Source: Sarcophilus harrisii
Taxonomy: Eukaryota; Chordata; Mammalia; Dasyuromorphia; Dasyuridae
Assembly (NCBI RefSeq): GCF_902635505.1
Contig: NC_045430.1
Span: forward strand, 744,001 to 808,000
Direction: 5' to 3'
DNA: 64,000 nt
Positions within the stretch are counted from its first letter, which is position 1. Every line of letters begins with the position of its first letter. Positions 10,901 to 24,949 of this stretch are shown in pieces. Under the pieces are notes generated by a model. The model made no database searches. It was not told where the DNA came from and was given only the letters and a program-made list of their open reading frames with translations. The position numbers were made by a program, and so were the translations under genes.

Positions 10901-11659
10901 ACTGAAGTGTTTCAGAGAAAGTCTGGGAAAAGATGAATGTATTAATTGTGAATGGCTATTTCTAGCTATTCAGTCTCAAAGAAGGAAAGATAGATATTGA
11001 ATACTATCTCAAGGGGATGCATGGATCAAATGAATGTGTTTTGAGGATTAGAAAGAAAGGGTCTTATTTGTGGCAATAGGAAAGGATTCATTATTATAGG
11101 AGAGAGTGAAAATTAGTGCGGGAAAATGGGGACACCAGAGGCCACAATATAATTACATAGATAAGGGGATGGAATGGGATTATTTGCACAGCCAAAAGGA
11201 TTTGTTTTAGCAAATAGAAGGATGATTTTAAAAGCATAATATTTTCACCTTATCTTTTGTTATTTTTTTTCCTTTCACCTTTTGATCCGATTTTTCTTGT
11301 GCAGTAGAAATATGTTTAGAAGGACTGTACATTTTTAACTTATGTTGGATTGATTAAAAGTAGAAACGATACCAGAATGAAGGCATTACAGTGATCCTGG
11401 GGCCTGGGGCCTAGTCAGGCAAGAAATATTGAATAAGCACCTTTTTAGTTAGGCTAAGTGCCTGTCTTAAACTCTAAAGGTATACAAGCCGGATCAAGGA
11501 TAGTGCCAGCTGTCAAACCTTATTCTTAGCTGATATAATGAAAATACTGTTTTGGAATGGAAATGTTTAGTTCAACAGAACAATGAGGGAATACAAAGAG
11601 TGAGAATAAGAAAAGTTTAAAAAGCAGAACAGAAATGGGTAGGAAATAGACAAAATCAA

Positions 11660-11935
11660 AGTAATAATGATAAAAATTATAGCTGACATTGACAGAATAC
11701 AGTATGTGCCACACAATTTACATAAAAATCTGATTTCATTTGATCCTTATAAGAACCTCAGCAGTTAGGTGTGATTATTATTGCCACTTTACAGATGAAG
11801 AAACTGAGGCAAACAGTGGTATTTGCTCCCAATCATAGTATACATGTTTCTGAAGTAGGATTTGAACTCAGATGAATCCAACTTTAAGCCTAACATTCTA
11901 TCTACTTGTACCATCACTGTATTCTGATTTTTAAA
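11660..11935 (-). repeat. MIR SINE, minus orientation
   Basis: A nearly full-length reversed MIR: catttgatccttataagaac, tattgccactttacagatga, agaaactgaggcaaacag, then ggatttgaactcagatgaat. It is one of the better-preserved MIR copies in the window. Confidence 0.8.
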
Positions 11936-14900
11936 CAGAATAATGTGTAAATGTTCACATATATATTAAGTAGAAAATGGGAGGACAATTGAGAAAGTCT
12001 TTCTAAGGAATGGAAATTTTTTTTTTTGTTTAGTTGTCTAATCCACAAAATGAATGATTAGTTATTGCTGAAGAGATTTATTTTTCTATTGGCTCATGAC
12101 AGGTAGTGTACAAATGAGAAATGTATTTGGTTAATTGTTCACATGGCTATTTGGGATTTTGTTGTTGTAGTTGTTGCAATCTTTGTAATGATAGTGTTTC
12201 TTAAACAGAAATTTCTTCTTTTCTACCAGTTTTCTACCAGAAAACTGGCCATTATCTCGCTGAAATTGTGCTGAATGATATGTCAGTCAAATCCTTTGTA
12301 AGTCTCCAAAATAGAATAGTAGCCAAAGCAGAGGATAAGTTCAAATAAGAAAATAATCTTTGCATTGCAATGAGTGGCAACTTGATAACTGTTCAATGAA
12401 ATAGTTGTGAATTTGGCTTCTACTGTGCATGTCCAGTGATAATAGTTTGCAAAGAGCCTGCCATCTCTGCTACAAGAGTAACAGCTCACTCTGGTGATTG
12501 ATTATGGCTCTGATGAGGCACAATTACAAAGTAACCCAGAAATGAGAGGTAGTGAGAGTCTATGCACATGATTAATGTCTAGACTTCTGGGAATTTTATT
12601 GAACATGTTGAATGTTTAGCATTCTGGGAAATTTGGAAACAATTTGACTTCAATTCAAGAAACAGAATGTTGCACTTATTAGCAGTCAGTTTGATGTAAT
12701 CATTAAACGATTCTTCCCTAGTGCCTGATCATACAAACTGATGATAGTTTGAAATGATTGCAGAAAGAAACCTATTTGTTACAGTTACGATATGCACATG
12801 TTTGTTGTCCGGTAGGGAAAATATTTTTGTTACCAAATTGAGTAATTATTTACTTGTCAATGTGCGACAAAGAAAGTTTTAATTCAAATGTCTTGTCCCA
12901 TTGTCTCAAAGTTCTAAAGGCTTTGTGAGTGACTAAATAAAGGGGAAGTGCTAAAAGAAGGCTAATAGAGAAGCGTCCTATTTCCTCACAAAAAAGATTG
13001 CAGACTCAAGTACTTGTACGAAACACATCTTCAGACACGGGAAAAGCTGTTCATTTATGTTAAAAAAATTTTTTTATTAAAAAAATTTTATTTTTATTCT
13101 ATTGATTAGAGTAATTATAAATTGTTTTTAAAAACAGAGAGATAATTGCTGTCCCCTAAAAGTAATGGACCAAAATATCTTATAGCTCAGGTAAGTCCAA
13201 GAAACAAGTAGTCATCATGTGACCTCAAATATTGTATTAGAAAAAAAAATTGAAAGTGATCCCCAGGGAAATTACATTGTCTTTACAGGTATTATAGATC
13301 ATATTAGATAGGAATGTTATAACCGGCATGAATGAGGAAAGGCATTCAAATGGAGTCCAGGATTTTTTAGCATAAAATTCACTTTTGATATAAGATGTAT
13401 GTACAAATAACATGGGAAGTGCTTCCGCAAGAGATCATCTCTTCATATCAGAGGATTTGCACTGAAAATAAGCCTTATGTCATGGTCAGTGGGTTCATGC
13501 CTTTCTCTGAAAGACTGAGTTCATTGGTGAAGAATTAATTTTTTTTTTTCCTGTTTGTAACAGAATGGTGACATAAGGGAAGATAATTCATGCTAACCCA
13601 TCAGGATGCAAAAGAGTAAAAGGAAACAATAGAGTTGCTGAGAAATTTCAGCCTTGTTTCAAAGGAGACATCTGGATGTTCTTGAAAATAGGATGTCTTC
13701 AGAATAAGGAAAAAGACTTGTGTCAACAGTTTATCAAGTGGGGAACAATGTTTGGTAAAGGGAAAACATCATGTCTTCAAAGGTATTAAAATTGGATCAA
13801 TTTAGGGGAAATTACAGGCTATTTACATGTATGTATTCAATCTATGCAGGCTGTTGGATTTGACAGTCAAGAAACTTCTTGACTATATCCTAATTTCATA
13901 AATGAATATTGATGTAAAAATTCTAAATAAAACAGTATCTAGGAAATCGCAGCAATATAGTACAAAGAATTTTATATTGTGACAAAATTGTCCTATGGGT
14001 GCAAGTAAAAATGGCAGTGAGAAAAGGAAAAAAAGGAAAAAACAGTGATTAAACATGTACAAAGAAGGTCCATTTTGGAAGTGACACAATTTTGAGAGAT
14101 AATATCTCTGGACATTCCATATCTGTGATAATGAATGGGAGGAAAATATAGGCATTCCTGATCCCACTGAGATTATAAAGAAAATCATCTTTAAGAAAAC
14201 AACTTGTATATATTTTGAGGAATTCCTTAAAACCCTGGAGAATTTTGGGGACCCTGCTTAAAAGCCGGGTTGAAAATAATAGAGCTCAAATTCATCTTGC
14301 AGTACTTTAGAGAACAAGAATTTACCTGTATGACAAGAAGCAGTAAAAGGACTGTTTAGAAACAGATATCATTTCACAATAAAAACCTATTTAAAGATCG
14401 TCATTACTTTGTCTATGCTTTCTGCAAGTTCCTGCATTTTCTTTTGATACAATCATACCTCTATTTGCAATGAAAGATTGCCCTCAATTTTGATAGTCTT
14501 TATATTTCTCAGTCACTTCAAACTAAAAAGAGAAATTACTTGATAGAAACCAGTTGAATAATCTTCTTAATGTAAACTGCAGTAATGTCAATTGGTTTTC
14601 TTTTAAGTGATCTGTGTACTTGGCAGAGAATGCTAAATCTTATATGAAAGAATTTATTTTCTCAGTGAGAGAGTCCTAATACTCTCATAAGCTTAAATGC
14701 ACAGTTATCATTCTTAATTGGCAAAATGTCTTATAAAGCAATAGGGGTGGAAATGACCTGACTGGGTTGATAGATGATTGTCTACCTTGTTTTTAGCAAA
14801 ACATTTAAATTCCATGCCTATATAATTTAACCAGAGATGTGAAAATACAGAATAATTGACTGACTTCTGTTTCTTCCAGTGAGAGAGTAAAGAGAAGTAG

Positions 14901-15130
14901 AGTAATAATTGCATGATGATCCTAGAGTTTCTGTGAATTGAAAGTTTTCTGTGTGAGTCAGGGTGTTGGGTTAGATGGTTTTTATGATTTTTTTTTCCAT
15001 TGCTAAATCAATGATGTAGTGAAAGATGACCATAAAAAACTTCTGAGAGCGACATCGGGAGAAAATATATATAGGCTATTGATTATTTTTTATTTTCACG
15101 TTTTGCTTCAAAGGGAAACTGTATTAAGCC
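11936..15130. other. A+T-rich stretch with no recognised gene
   Basis: Open frames are short and have no familiar motif. A small hairpin, ccagttttctaccagaaaac, lies near 12229. Low-complexity A/T runs occur near 13060-13130. The text has the look of old, decayed intergenic DNA. Confidence 0.35.
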
Positions 15131-16065
15131 TCTTTTTTTTTTTTAATCTCAGGCATTTATTAAAGTACTATATTTTTAATATAATCATACCTAATGTTCT
15201 TCTCCTCCCTTTTCTCTTCATAAATTTATTTGCTTTTAATACACTTTACTCTGAATCATGTTGACAGAAAGTGACAGACAGTGAAAGGGAAAAGCATGGG
15301 AGACAGGAAAAAAAAAAAAACAGGAAAAATAAGTGAACATAAGATGTGTTGATTTTCATTCAGTCTCCTTAATTCTTTTTATGAATGCAGATGGTATTTT
15401 CTGTCACAAATCTATTGGAATTGCTTTATATCATTGCACTACTGAGAAGAACCAAGTCTTTCACAGTCGATCATCACATATTCTTGTTATTGTGTACAAT
15501 GTATTTCTGGGTCTGCTTGTTTCACTCAACATTGATTCATGGAAATCTTTCCAGGTCTTTCTAAAATCAGCTCACTCATCTTTTGTTATAGAGCGATAAT
15601 ATGCCATGATCCTCACAGAATGCAACTTCTTCAGCCATTCCCTAAGTGATGGGCATCCATTCATTTTCTAATTCTTGGCTACCATAAAAAGAACTGCTAT
15701 AAATACTTTGGAACATGTGGGTCTTTTTCTCTCCTTTATCCTTGGGATACAAACCCAATAATATCACTGCTGGATCAAAGGGTATGCACTTTTATAACCT
15801 TTGGGGCATAGTTTCTCATTGTTTACCAGAATGGTTGAATCTTTTCCATACTTCAACAATGTATTTGTGTCCCAATTTTCCCACATTTCCCCAAATTTAT
15901 CATTATTCTTTCCTGTCATCTTAGACAATCTGAGAGGTATGAGGTCATATCTTGTTTTAATTGGCATATCTATAAACAATAGTGATTTGGAGCTTTTTTT
16001 TTTAAAGAACTATAAATGACATTAATTTCCATCATCTGAAAATTCAACTATTGTTGATTGAGGCA
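15131..16065 (-). mobile_element. 5'-truncated L1, minus strand
   Basis: A poly-T start at 15131 is followed by the L1 3' UTR and the reversed end of ORF2 (tttcactcaacattgattca; ttcagccattccctaagtga; tatcactgctggatcaaagg; aacaatgtatttgtgtccca). ORF2 is extensively broken. Confidence 0.82.
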
Positions 16066-16394
16066 TGGCCTCTTCCATGTTAGAATGTCATAAACCAAAG
16101 GTCGGTCCCTGAGACATAACTTTAATGATTAAAACTCATGAAAGCCAACTTTTTAAGTATGAGAAAGATTGCCTTTTGCTTTGGTGGTGGTCAAAGATAA
16201 TCAAAATATTGATATTTAAATTTAATTATATTTATTGATTTTTGATGCATTTTTAAGACTTTAGACTCTAATTTATCATGTAGTATAGGAAAATTATCTA
16301 CATTATTTTGAGAGTTTTTTTAGATGGCTCTAATAAGATTGTGATAACCGCTAGGAATAAGTAAATGACAATTTACAAAATATTTGGAAAATAA

Positions 16395-16565
16395 AAACTT
16401 AAATTAAAAAATATATAGATGTTTACACCCTTGCAAAACCTTGCATTTCAAATTCCCCCTTTTCCCCCAAATACTAAGTAATATATTAAATGTTAGATTC
16501 TTCTATACACATTTCCACAAATAGTATGCAGCATAAGAGAGATCAAAAAGGGAAAAGTTTTTGTT
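16395..16565 (-). mobile_element. L1 3' UTR fragment, minus strand
   Basis: The text tttacacccttgcaaaacct and ttccccctttt, then aagtaatatattaaatgtta, matches the same 3' UTR as at 7270 and 15140. It stops before ORF2. Confidence 0.65.
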
Positions 16566-17159
16566 TGTAAACCTAACATTATTAATAGGAATATAATATA
16601 ATAGTGGTGATAAGACATCCTTTTTTCATCCTGCTAGCATCACCTGATAGGAAAGTAGATCAGTATATAAGTGTTTAAAGGTTACACACATACACAAGGG
16701 CAAGTAATCATCTCCATCTGCTTCTCATTTATCCCCTCTCCTGCCTCTACCTCCCCTCTAGTGATCCCAAAAAAAATGAAAGTTGAATAAAATTTTCAGT
16801 CTTTTAGTTTTTGTATTCTGCTCTTCGTTGAGCATGTTATGGAATAGGGTTCTAAAAGAAGAAGAGCAGAGAGTGCTGGTAGCCAACTGGCTCCTCCAGG
16901 AACATGAAAAAATTAACTATCAGTAGGAAGAAGGGGATATGAATGAAGGACTGGCTTGAACCGTACTTCCCTGCTCTTCCAAACTGTCCAAAATAATCTT
17001 TAAAAAGTAGAAAATCTGGAAGAAAGCCTTCTAGGTTTAGATAATGACGAGAACGTATTTTTGCAGTTCCTGCTCCTGCTAGAGAGGTCCATGCCTTTAC
17101 CAGCGAATACTTCTGACACTATTTATGGTTTTCTGCTCCAAAGTAATGTAGAGGGATAC

Positions 17160-17320
17160 AGCGTGGTGTTCCAACTCATTTTGTCGATAAGGGAACAGAA
17201 GGAAATAGGTTTAAATAACTCCTAATGGCTCACGGAGCTAGAGTCTGAGACCACACTCTGGATAATTGGACTTGCCACCAAAACCCTATTCTCTATACAA
17301 TGCTGCCACCCAGCGTTGGA
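17160..17320 (-). repeat. MIR relic, minus orientation
   Basis: The phrases cattttgtcgataaggga, ctcacggagctagagtctga and tattctctatacaatgctgc match a reversed MIR with the usual closing phrase. Confidence 0.55.
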
Positions 17321-17654
17321 GATAACGCCTTACATCGGACGAAACTACTGAAGGATGCACACTTACTCATACATTGGGATGCAAGTGCACATGTTTATAT
17401 AGACTCGGGCAAACGCAGGTAAATGCATAGCCATGCAATGGCAAATAAAGATACACACGCTAAACACATATACGCACTGGGAGTAGAATAATTTCGAAAC
17501 AGGTTAGAAAAATGAATGTGGAAAGCTCTTTACATGTAATGGGGAAAATGAAATCTGTTTACACAAAATTTAAAAAAAATCGTGGATGGGTGAGAGATAA
17601 ATTTTTCAGGTTCTTTTCTGAAATTGGGTATATTATTTTTTCCCCCATTTCTTT

Positions 17655-17760
17655 CAACATATTTTTTAAAAGGTTTTTTTTTTTATTATTATTATCAAAA
17701 CATGCACACATAAATGTCAACGTTGTATACAGCCTTGTGCTTTAGGTTTCTCCTTGGGGG
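17655..17760 (-). mobile_element. Short L1 3' end, minus strand
   Basis: The poly-T followed by tatcaaaacatgcacacata and tcaacgttgtatac resembles the extreme 3' end of the marsupial L1, as at 50740. It is brief and diverged. Confidence 0.45.
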
Positions 17761-18124
17761 AGGTAGGAGAGAAAATGACCCAGAATTATGGGAGGCACAA
17801 GCTGCTCTAAAAACAAATATATACGAAAAAAAAAAGCTTTGAGTTCCAAGATGATTTGTCATCTGTCCCATTCGCTGATATAATGAAGAAACAGATGGAT
17901 GGGACTTGGGGAGGAGGAGGGCGGTAGTATGGAGACAGTGGAGGTTCAGGGTCCTGCAGGGATCTGAGCCCAAGGTTGAGTAAGGGGGTTTTGGGAGTAG
18001 GTAGAACGGAAGGGAGAAGGAAATTCTTGGACTTGGGATCACAATGCATTTCAGGCCATTTAGATGCTGTGTGTACCTAGAGGAAAGAAAGGATGGTGTC
18101 TCACAAGGAAACCTAAACTCACTC

Positions 18125-18325
18125 TTCCCTGACCCTGCATATTATTTAATAAAACATCTTCTTTACAGTGTATATTTTCAATATTTCTCCTTGCTGTTTC
18201 CCCATCTTTCCCTCCCCATTCCCTAGATGTTAGGTAGTATGATAGATGTTTAATATGTTGATATGTCGTCCAACATATATGTAAACACATACACAGATTT
18301 ATACAGGTATATTGTCGCACAAACA
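18125..18325 (-). mobile_element. L1 3' UTR fragment, minus strand
   Basis: The text gtgtatattttcaatatttc, tccctccccattccctagat and taatatgttgatatgtcg follows the reversed L1 3' UTR. No ORF2 sequence follows before the assembly gap. Confidence 0.55.
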
Positions 18326-18476
18326 TTCATTTTTAAAAAATCTTAATGATTTCTTTATTTATTTATTTTGGTGGCAGGGAGCCAGGGGAGGGAAGGGAAA
18401 GGAGGCAGGGTGAGGATTTGATGACAACGAACGGCTAATTGTCCTTTCTTTTTTTGCAATTCCAACCAGCAAGATC

Positions 18477-18676
18477 NNNNNNNNNNNNNNNNNNNNNNNN
18501 NNNNNNNNNNNNNNNNNNNNNNNNNNNNNNNNNNNNNNNNNNNNNNNNNNNNNNNNNNNNNNNNNNNNNNNNNNNNNNNNNNNNNNNNNNNNNNNNNNNN
18601 NNNNNNNNNNNNNNNNNNNNNNNNNNNNNNNNNNNNNNNNNNNNNNNNNNNNNNNNNNNNNNNNNNNNNNNNNNNN
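18477..18676. other. Assembly gap (200 Ns)
   Basis: A run of exactly 200 N characters, the conventional size for a gap of unknown length. Reading frames that cross it have no meaning. Confidence 0.99.
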
Positions 18677-19429
18677 CACTTGATCCCCAGAGAAGAAATA
18701 AGGTAAACAGGTGAAAGCTATTGATTGAAAGCAGATTTTGTGTGTTTAACAGATTTCTCAATTTAAACCTTTTAGAACAGATTTCCCAATTAAAATCCTT
18801 GTAAGTATAATAGACTAAAGATGTTAGGTTCCCTATCAAAGTATTTCAAATAGTGATTGGATGACTGTTGGGATGAAATAGAGGAGATTTGAGAATTGCT
18901 GATGGATTGAATCAGATCATTTCTGAAGTACCAATGCTGAGATTCTGCCTTCTTTATCATAGACATAAGACCTATGAAACAAGAGAAATACAACAAAGGA
19001 AGTTACTAAGTTAAAGTGAAGTCAAGAAAGAATCAGACAATAACATTTGAGAAATTTGTCATGATTTCAACATGTGGAGAAAGTAAAAGTACATTTCTCT
19101 AGTTATTTTAGTTTGTCTTTTGTACCATAGCCTGTTGGTGATTAGAAATGTTGATTAATCTGACATATAGGCACATATCTAAGAAGGGCAGTACATATTT
19201 GAAAGGTGTGAGAGGCTGGGGAGCTTCTAGTACAGGAATACCCTTCAACATAGATTGTAACTCATGACTTAGTTGCTACATTTGAGATAGTTACTTGAGG
19301 TACATAGAAATACTTTCCTTCAGGTCAAACAGGTCAGGTAATCAACAAGCACTGTCAAACATTTAATGTATGTGTCAGTAGATATCCAAAGTCACTGATT
19401 CTAAAAATATTAGACTGAGTTCCCGGAGA

Positions 19430-19525
19430 GCAGGGACTGTCTTTTTCCTTTCTTTCTATCCCTAGTGCTTAGCATATTGCCTGGGACACATTAGATGCTT
19501 AAATAAATGCCTACTGACTAACCAA
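19430..19525 (+). repeat. L2/MIR-type 3' tail
   Basis: The phrases agagcagggactgtcttttt, atccctagtgcttagcatat and ttaaataaatgcctactgac match the 3' tail shared by L2-mobilised repeats. Confidence 0.7.
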
Positions 19526-19599
19526 TACTCTCTCCATCATGTTATATTGCCTCTTTTAGAAAACCCACTATGGTGCTGTGGGCTTTTATTTATGTTTTG

Positions 19600-19810
19600 T
19601 CTATCTATTTGCAAAATTACAAGTATAGAAGAATATACATTTTAAGTTGCTTAAAAGCAAACTGATTTCAGACACACCATCATACCCATTTTGTGGACTT
19701 AGAATCAGATTCAGGGGGAGGTTAACCTGTTACCTAGTTAGTTACTAGTAGAGCTAGGAAATCAAACCAGATCTGCCTCCAAACTAGTATTCTCTCCACT
19801 CTCATGTGAT
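19600..19810 (-). repeat. MIR relic, minus orientation
   Basis: The reversed core is recognisable in acccattttgtggacttaga, gttactagtagagctaggaa and tattctctccactctcat. Confidence 0.6.
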
Positions 19811-20719
19811 ATTATTATTCACTTCTTAAAAGGACATCTCAGAATTTCTTTAAGAATAGCAAGTATCTTAGCACATTACCCCCCCCCAAAAAAAAAGAAG
19901 AAGAAGAAACAACATTTTTGGAATATAATGACCTATTGCCCAAAGTGAAAAACACTTTTTTGCATGAGGAAAAAAAAAAACACAGAGCAAGTATAAGATT
20001 TACCAAGTGGAAACAATTTCTTATTTGAAAAAGTAAATGAATCAGTTAAAACAAAGGTCCTTTTTATTGATGATAAATAGTGAAAGTGGAAGAAACCTGA
20101 TGATTTTATCCACAAGCCATGGTTATAAAGTGATCACACTTAGGAATCTTAAAAAAGGAAAGAATTTAGCAAAAAAAAAAACCAACTTCAGAAAAGCAAG
20201 TTTTTATTTTGATAGGACAGTAAGAAGAAAAACTTTATTTGAAGAAAGTCTAAGAGAAAAAAGTCTCTCTTTTTTTTTTTTAACAGTTTTCTGATCCTAT
20301 GAACAAACTCTACCAGTAAATTGGAGAGACTTCTTCCTTTCCAAGGTAATCCCTGCACCTCTATTCTTGATTCCATCCTTTTCCACCTCCTCAAGGACCA
20401 AGTTTCATTCATCATTTTCTTAATTACTAAATATGTACAATCCCTCACTCTTCACTGGATCTTTTCTTTTAACTTATCAACCAGCTTAGATTTTTCTTTT
20501 AAATGCACAAAAGCTGGGATAAAAACAAATATAACGAATTAACAGAGGATGACTAAGAAAAAAGATTGATATAGACTCATAAGAATGTTAGAAATTCTAA
20601 CATTCAGAAGAAGCAAAAAATAGTAAGAAAAATCTAAATAATAAAAATTGTTTTTAACTATATTGTTAAGATTAAGATAAAAAAAAGAAGTAAGATTGTT
20701 ACTCTTTGTAGATAGAATG

Positions 20720-21120
20720 ATGAGAACTGGTAACAGAGAGAAGCCTGAGGTATTCAATTCCTACTTTATTTCTGTTCTCTCTAAAACTTAAAAGTATTTT
20801 TAGATCTGAAGGTATAGGACAAAAAAGTTAATTAAAGAAAAGTGAGAGAGTATTTAGAGCTGTTCTCAATCAGTTCAAATTACTTGATCCAGATGAACTT
20901 CATCCCAGAAAAATAAAATTACTGTTAGGTGTAATTGCTAAGTTTTATTAGACATCTCTGAAAGATTGTGGACTACGTGAAGGGTAGCACAAGATTGGAA
21001 TAGAACAAATGTCCTTGTGTGGAAAAATGTAAGGCAAGTAGCATCTAAAAACTATAGGCCAGTAAGCTTGACTTAAATTTTTGATAAAATCCTAGAATGT
21101 ATAGTTTAAAAATTGCTTAG
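20720..21120 (+). mobile_element. CR1/L3-type LINE reverse-transcriptase relic
   Basis: Around 20870-20950 the plus strand reads much like the CR1-clade reverse-transcriptase start, with residues LDPDELHPRKIKLLLGVIA visible in one frame. This is followed by actataggccagtaagcttg, which corresponds to NYRPVSL. The copy carries several stops and frame changes and is ancient. Confidence 0.65.
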
Positions 21121-21883
21121 TGTATGCCTAAAAAAAGAAAATCTCCCCAAGAAAAAAATCAAATCAAATTTAAGTGACATGCCAATGACATTTCTGAATA
21201 GAATGTTATTGGGGGATATTGACTAATACCTGTCAAAATATTCTTTTTTGAAGTGGCATATTCTATCTAAATCAATCATTATATGCTATTTTATATTCAC
21301 AAATTTTAAAATTCTGAACATTGTAATTTTATAGGTAAAGTTTCTAAGGAAAGCTTAAGTTTATTGATGTTATAATTTAAAACATTGCACAGAATTTGAG
21401 AGAAAACTCTAACACTTTATGAAATTTTAGTTGAAGTAGCAGCAGCAACAGACATGGTAAGATGTAAGAGTAGGAGTTGGAGTAGTGGCTGATTTAATAT
21501 GAAATTGAGACCTCATATTTCTTTGGGAAAAAAATGCCTGGTTATCTCCTGCCTCAGATTCTTGTCTCCTGCTCGACCAATGTTCTTGACCCCAAACTTG
21601 TCAGAATTAAAAAGTTATGGTCCTTTCCTGGAATTTACATTTGCCCAGTGCTCTGCCCCTCTCCATTGCCTTTGTTTCTCGATAGCTGGAGCTCTTTAAA
21701 AGTCTCTAGAATTACTTGCTGGATGCTGGACATTTTGAGACAAGAGTCCCATTCAGCTGTCTAGGGGTTGGACATGGATCCTGTTCAGCTGCTAGTCCAA
21801 ATTCTCCACTATTAAAATATAAAAAACCTAATCTCTGTCTTGCTTCTGTTTTTCTGGCATTATGTTTCATCCTCCTCACTTTG

Positions 21884-21884
<1 letters not shown>

Positions 21885-21922
<38 letters not shown>

Positions 21923-21925
21923 TTT
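21885..21925. repeat. (TA)n microsatellite with T run
   Basis: Alternating T and A from about 21887 to 21910 run into a T tract. Confidence 0.9.
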
Positions 21926-21989
21926 TGTGTGTTCTCTGATGGTTATCCTCCTATTTGCTTAAATCCTTCTATGTCTCCTTTTCTAGATT

Positions 21990-22450
21990 TTCATCCAAGT
22001 TGCACCCAAAAGGTCCTAAAAGTCTTTATCTCTGGGCCATCTTCTCCCTCTGTAAAATTTTATTTGATCTCATAAGCTCCTGTGATTTTAATTCCAATCT
22101 CTATACAGATAACTTTCAGATCTACTTGAGGTCCTAATCTTTCCACGTCTAATCTTTCATCTCTGCCAGTTTAATTGACATTTGAGGTAGATATCCCATA
22201 GATATCATAAACTTAACATCCAAAACTGAACTTAATATATTTTTTCTGTAAAACCTTCATCCTTCCTAACTTTTCTTTTGTTCTCAAGGCTATCACCACC
22301 TCCCAGTTATCCAGGCACACAATTTTGGTTTTATCACTTTCTTTATCCAATCAGTCTCTAAATCCTGTCATTTCTATCTTTGTAACATATTTCTTTGTCA
22401 TTTTCTTCTACTCTCTGATATTACAAATTCATTCTTTTCTCTATCCTTGA
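21990..22450 (-). mobile_element. L2/CR1-clade LINE part, minus strand
   Basis: The phrases catccaaaactgaacttaat, accacctcccagttatccag, ccaatcagtctctaaatcct and tcttctactctctgatatta follow the reverse complement of the same LINE seen in sense at 10.3 kb. It is degraded. Confidence 0.6.
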
Positions 22451-22539
22451 TAAAGTAAAAAAAAATGTACATTTTACATGTGAAAGAGTGCAAAATTTAT
22501 TTTCACATTGACCATGTTGCTTAAAAAAAAATGAAAGGA

Positions 22540-23300
22540 AAAAAATATGCTTCAATTTGCATTCAGAGCCCTTGAAATCCGGCTGGATGCAAGGTTAATC
22601 AAGGTTCAAAATTCACACTCAGCAGGCACAGACTTAAGAAGGTAGATACAAATTTGTTACTGCTCAGAACCTTAATTCAAACTAGACAAAAGGAAAGAGG
22701 AAATTTATAGCATAAAAGTAATACACAATCAACAAACACAGTGATCACTATAACAATAAAGACAATAAAAGAAATGAACAAGCAAAAAACAAAAACAAAA
22801 GCATATAACATACATCATCGCCACACCAAGGAAGCACCAATACCTGAGTTTCTTGTCTGGGAGAATCCCTAGTCAGCCATTTAGGGTCTCAGAGTGGGGG
22901 AAAAATGTCCCAAGCAGAGTGTACATTCCCTCCTGGATGAGATTCTCAAAATCCCTTTCCCATTAAGGGTTTTTTCTAGATTGAGAACAAAGAAGGCACT
23001 GTGCTAAGTATTTTCATTTAATACATGACTCTTGAGATAAAGCAGCCTTCCACGTGCAGGGTGTTCCATTTCAAGGGACATACCAAGGAGAATATTGTTC
23101 CTTCCTTTAAGATGACTGCATTTACTAAGGGAAATAGCTGAACTTTTAAGGTAAACACAGGAAACTTATAATCAATGTACAGGGAGGGTGGCCATTTCTT
23201 CCCATGCTACCTGGCGTTCTATCAGATAACTGCAAGAATGTTCTGATGTTCTCAGCAAAAAGTTACATAAAAGATATTGGTGAGACTCACTAGGATTCCT
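22540..23300. other. Unassigned, possibly retroviral LTR or leader
   Basis: The composition and phrases resemble LTR-flanked material in antisense, but I could not find both ends or a target duplication. No gene is seen. Confidence 0.25.
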
Positions 23301-24010
23301 TACATTGGAATTGGACAGTATTTTTTTCATCATGAATTATTTGGAATTGTTGTGGATTACTGTAGTGATTATAATTGCTAAGTCTTTCAAAGTCAGTTAT
23401 CATTGCAATATTATTACTGTTTATATTGTTCTCCTGGTTCTGCTCTCTTCACTTTTCATCAGTTTACATAACTTTCTCAGGTTTTTCAAAAACCATCTGC
23501 TTCATTATTTCTTATATTACAATAACATTCCTTCACAATCATGTAACAATTTGTTCAGTCAATTGCTGCTTGATGGACAATCCTAATTTCCAATTCTTTG
23601 CTACCACAAAAAAATTACTATAAGTATTTTTGTACATATGAGTCTTTTATTTTTCTTTAATATTTTTGGGATACAAATCTACTGGTGGTAGTGCTGGGTA
23701 AAAAGATTTGCACCATTTTGTAGTCCTTTGAGTATAGTTCCAAATTGTTGTCCAAAATGATTGGACCAGTTCATACCTTCATCAATCATTAACCATTGTA
23801 TCTATTGTCTCACATTTTCTGCAATCCCCTCATAATCTTAGCAAGTGTATCAAGCAGTGAAAATACATTTTTGGATTTACCTACCACAGCTTAGCAGTAA
23901 AATCTTAAAAGATTCTGATACCCTTATATTTGAATTTATTAACAATATATCACTGCCATATACCATTGTAGTCATCAAAAAAAGACACAACACTTAATGT
24001 TTATAAATAT
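23300..24010 (-). mobile_element. L1 fragment, minus strand
   Basis: Reversed ORF2 end: ctggttctgctctcttcact, agtgctgggtaaaaagattt, gtccaaaatgattggaccag and attttctgcaatcccctcat. It is an older L1 than the copy at 32-40 kb. Confidence 0.75.
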
Positions 24011-24949
24011 AGTATTCCAATCCCGCCAATGAAATCTTTTATACATCTATTGTTTGACTAACAAGAAAAATTATATTAAGCTTTTGTTTATTTTTATTGG
24101 ACCTTTGGTTGTGCCTGTTTATATTAGATTATGTCATGAAAATATGGGGCAAACTCAATTCTAGTATCTATCCGAGGCAAGTTGTTTTTGTCTTCATAAT
24201 CTCCACATTTAGCATAAGCTCCTCACCTGACCCTGTCCATATATCTAGTGCCTTCATGCTTTCTCTACCATACATCAAAATTGTGTCACTGTGCTCTGTA
24301 CACAATAAGCACTTTAATGAATTATTTATTCTTATTGCTTCTGAAATCTATTGGTATTTTCATAAAGAATAAAACTAAATAAATAAAAAAATAAAAAAAA
24401 TTTAAAAAGCTAAAGAAATCGGATTAGTAGAAATTCGCTAATGCAATTTTGTAGTAATTCACACTGAATGAGTTCCCAAGTAGGGAAGATGTGAGGCTCA
24501 TAAAAAATGGATTATTATTTCAGGAACCATTAATATTAAACACAATAAGCAGCCCTATTTCAATCCTTGCTAAGAAACGAATACTTGTGAAGTTATATTT
24601 CTTGAACCTTTTTATAATGAAACTTCATAAATCAGCTTTGCTAGTGGATTTTTAATTTCTAGACCTCATTCTGTGTAATTGTTTATCTCCATAACTTCTT
24701 CTTATGACCCATTTCATTTACTTTGAAAAAGAATATATGCAAGCAATGTCCATTGAAAATGGGCTTCTATTTGTTTTGTAGATACTTTATTAGTTATAAT
24801 ATAATTATATTATAACCCATGGCTAAATATAATTTCGGCCAAAATGTGTTTTAGCTTTCTCGGTAGTCTTGTCAAAAAGAGTATTCTTCCCCTAGAAATT
24901 TATATTCTAAAGTTGATTAGATACAACTCTACTTAAAACATAATACTAT

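Noticed and set aside
18359-18839. Open frames across the N block
   Set aside because: They are made mostly of unknown bases in the assembly gap.
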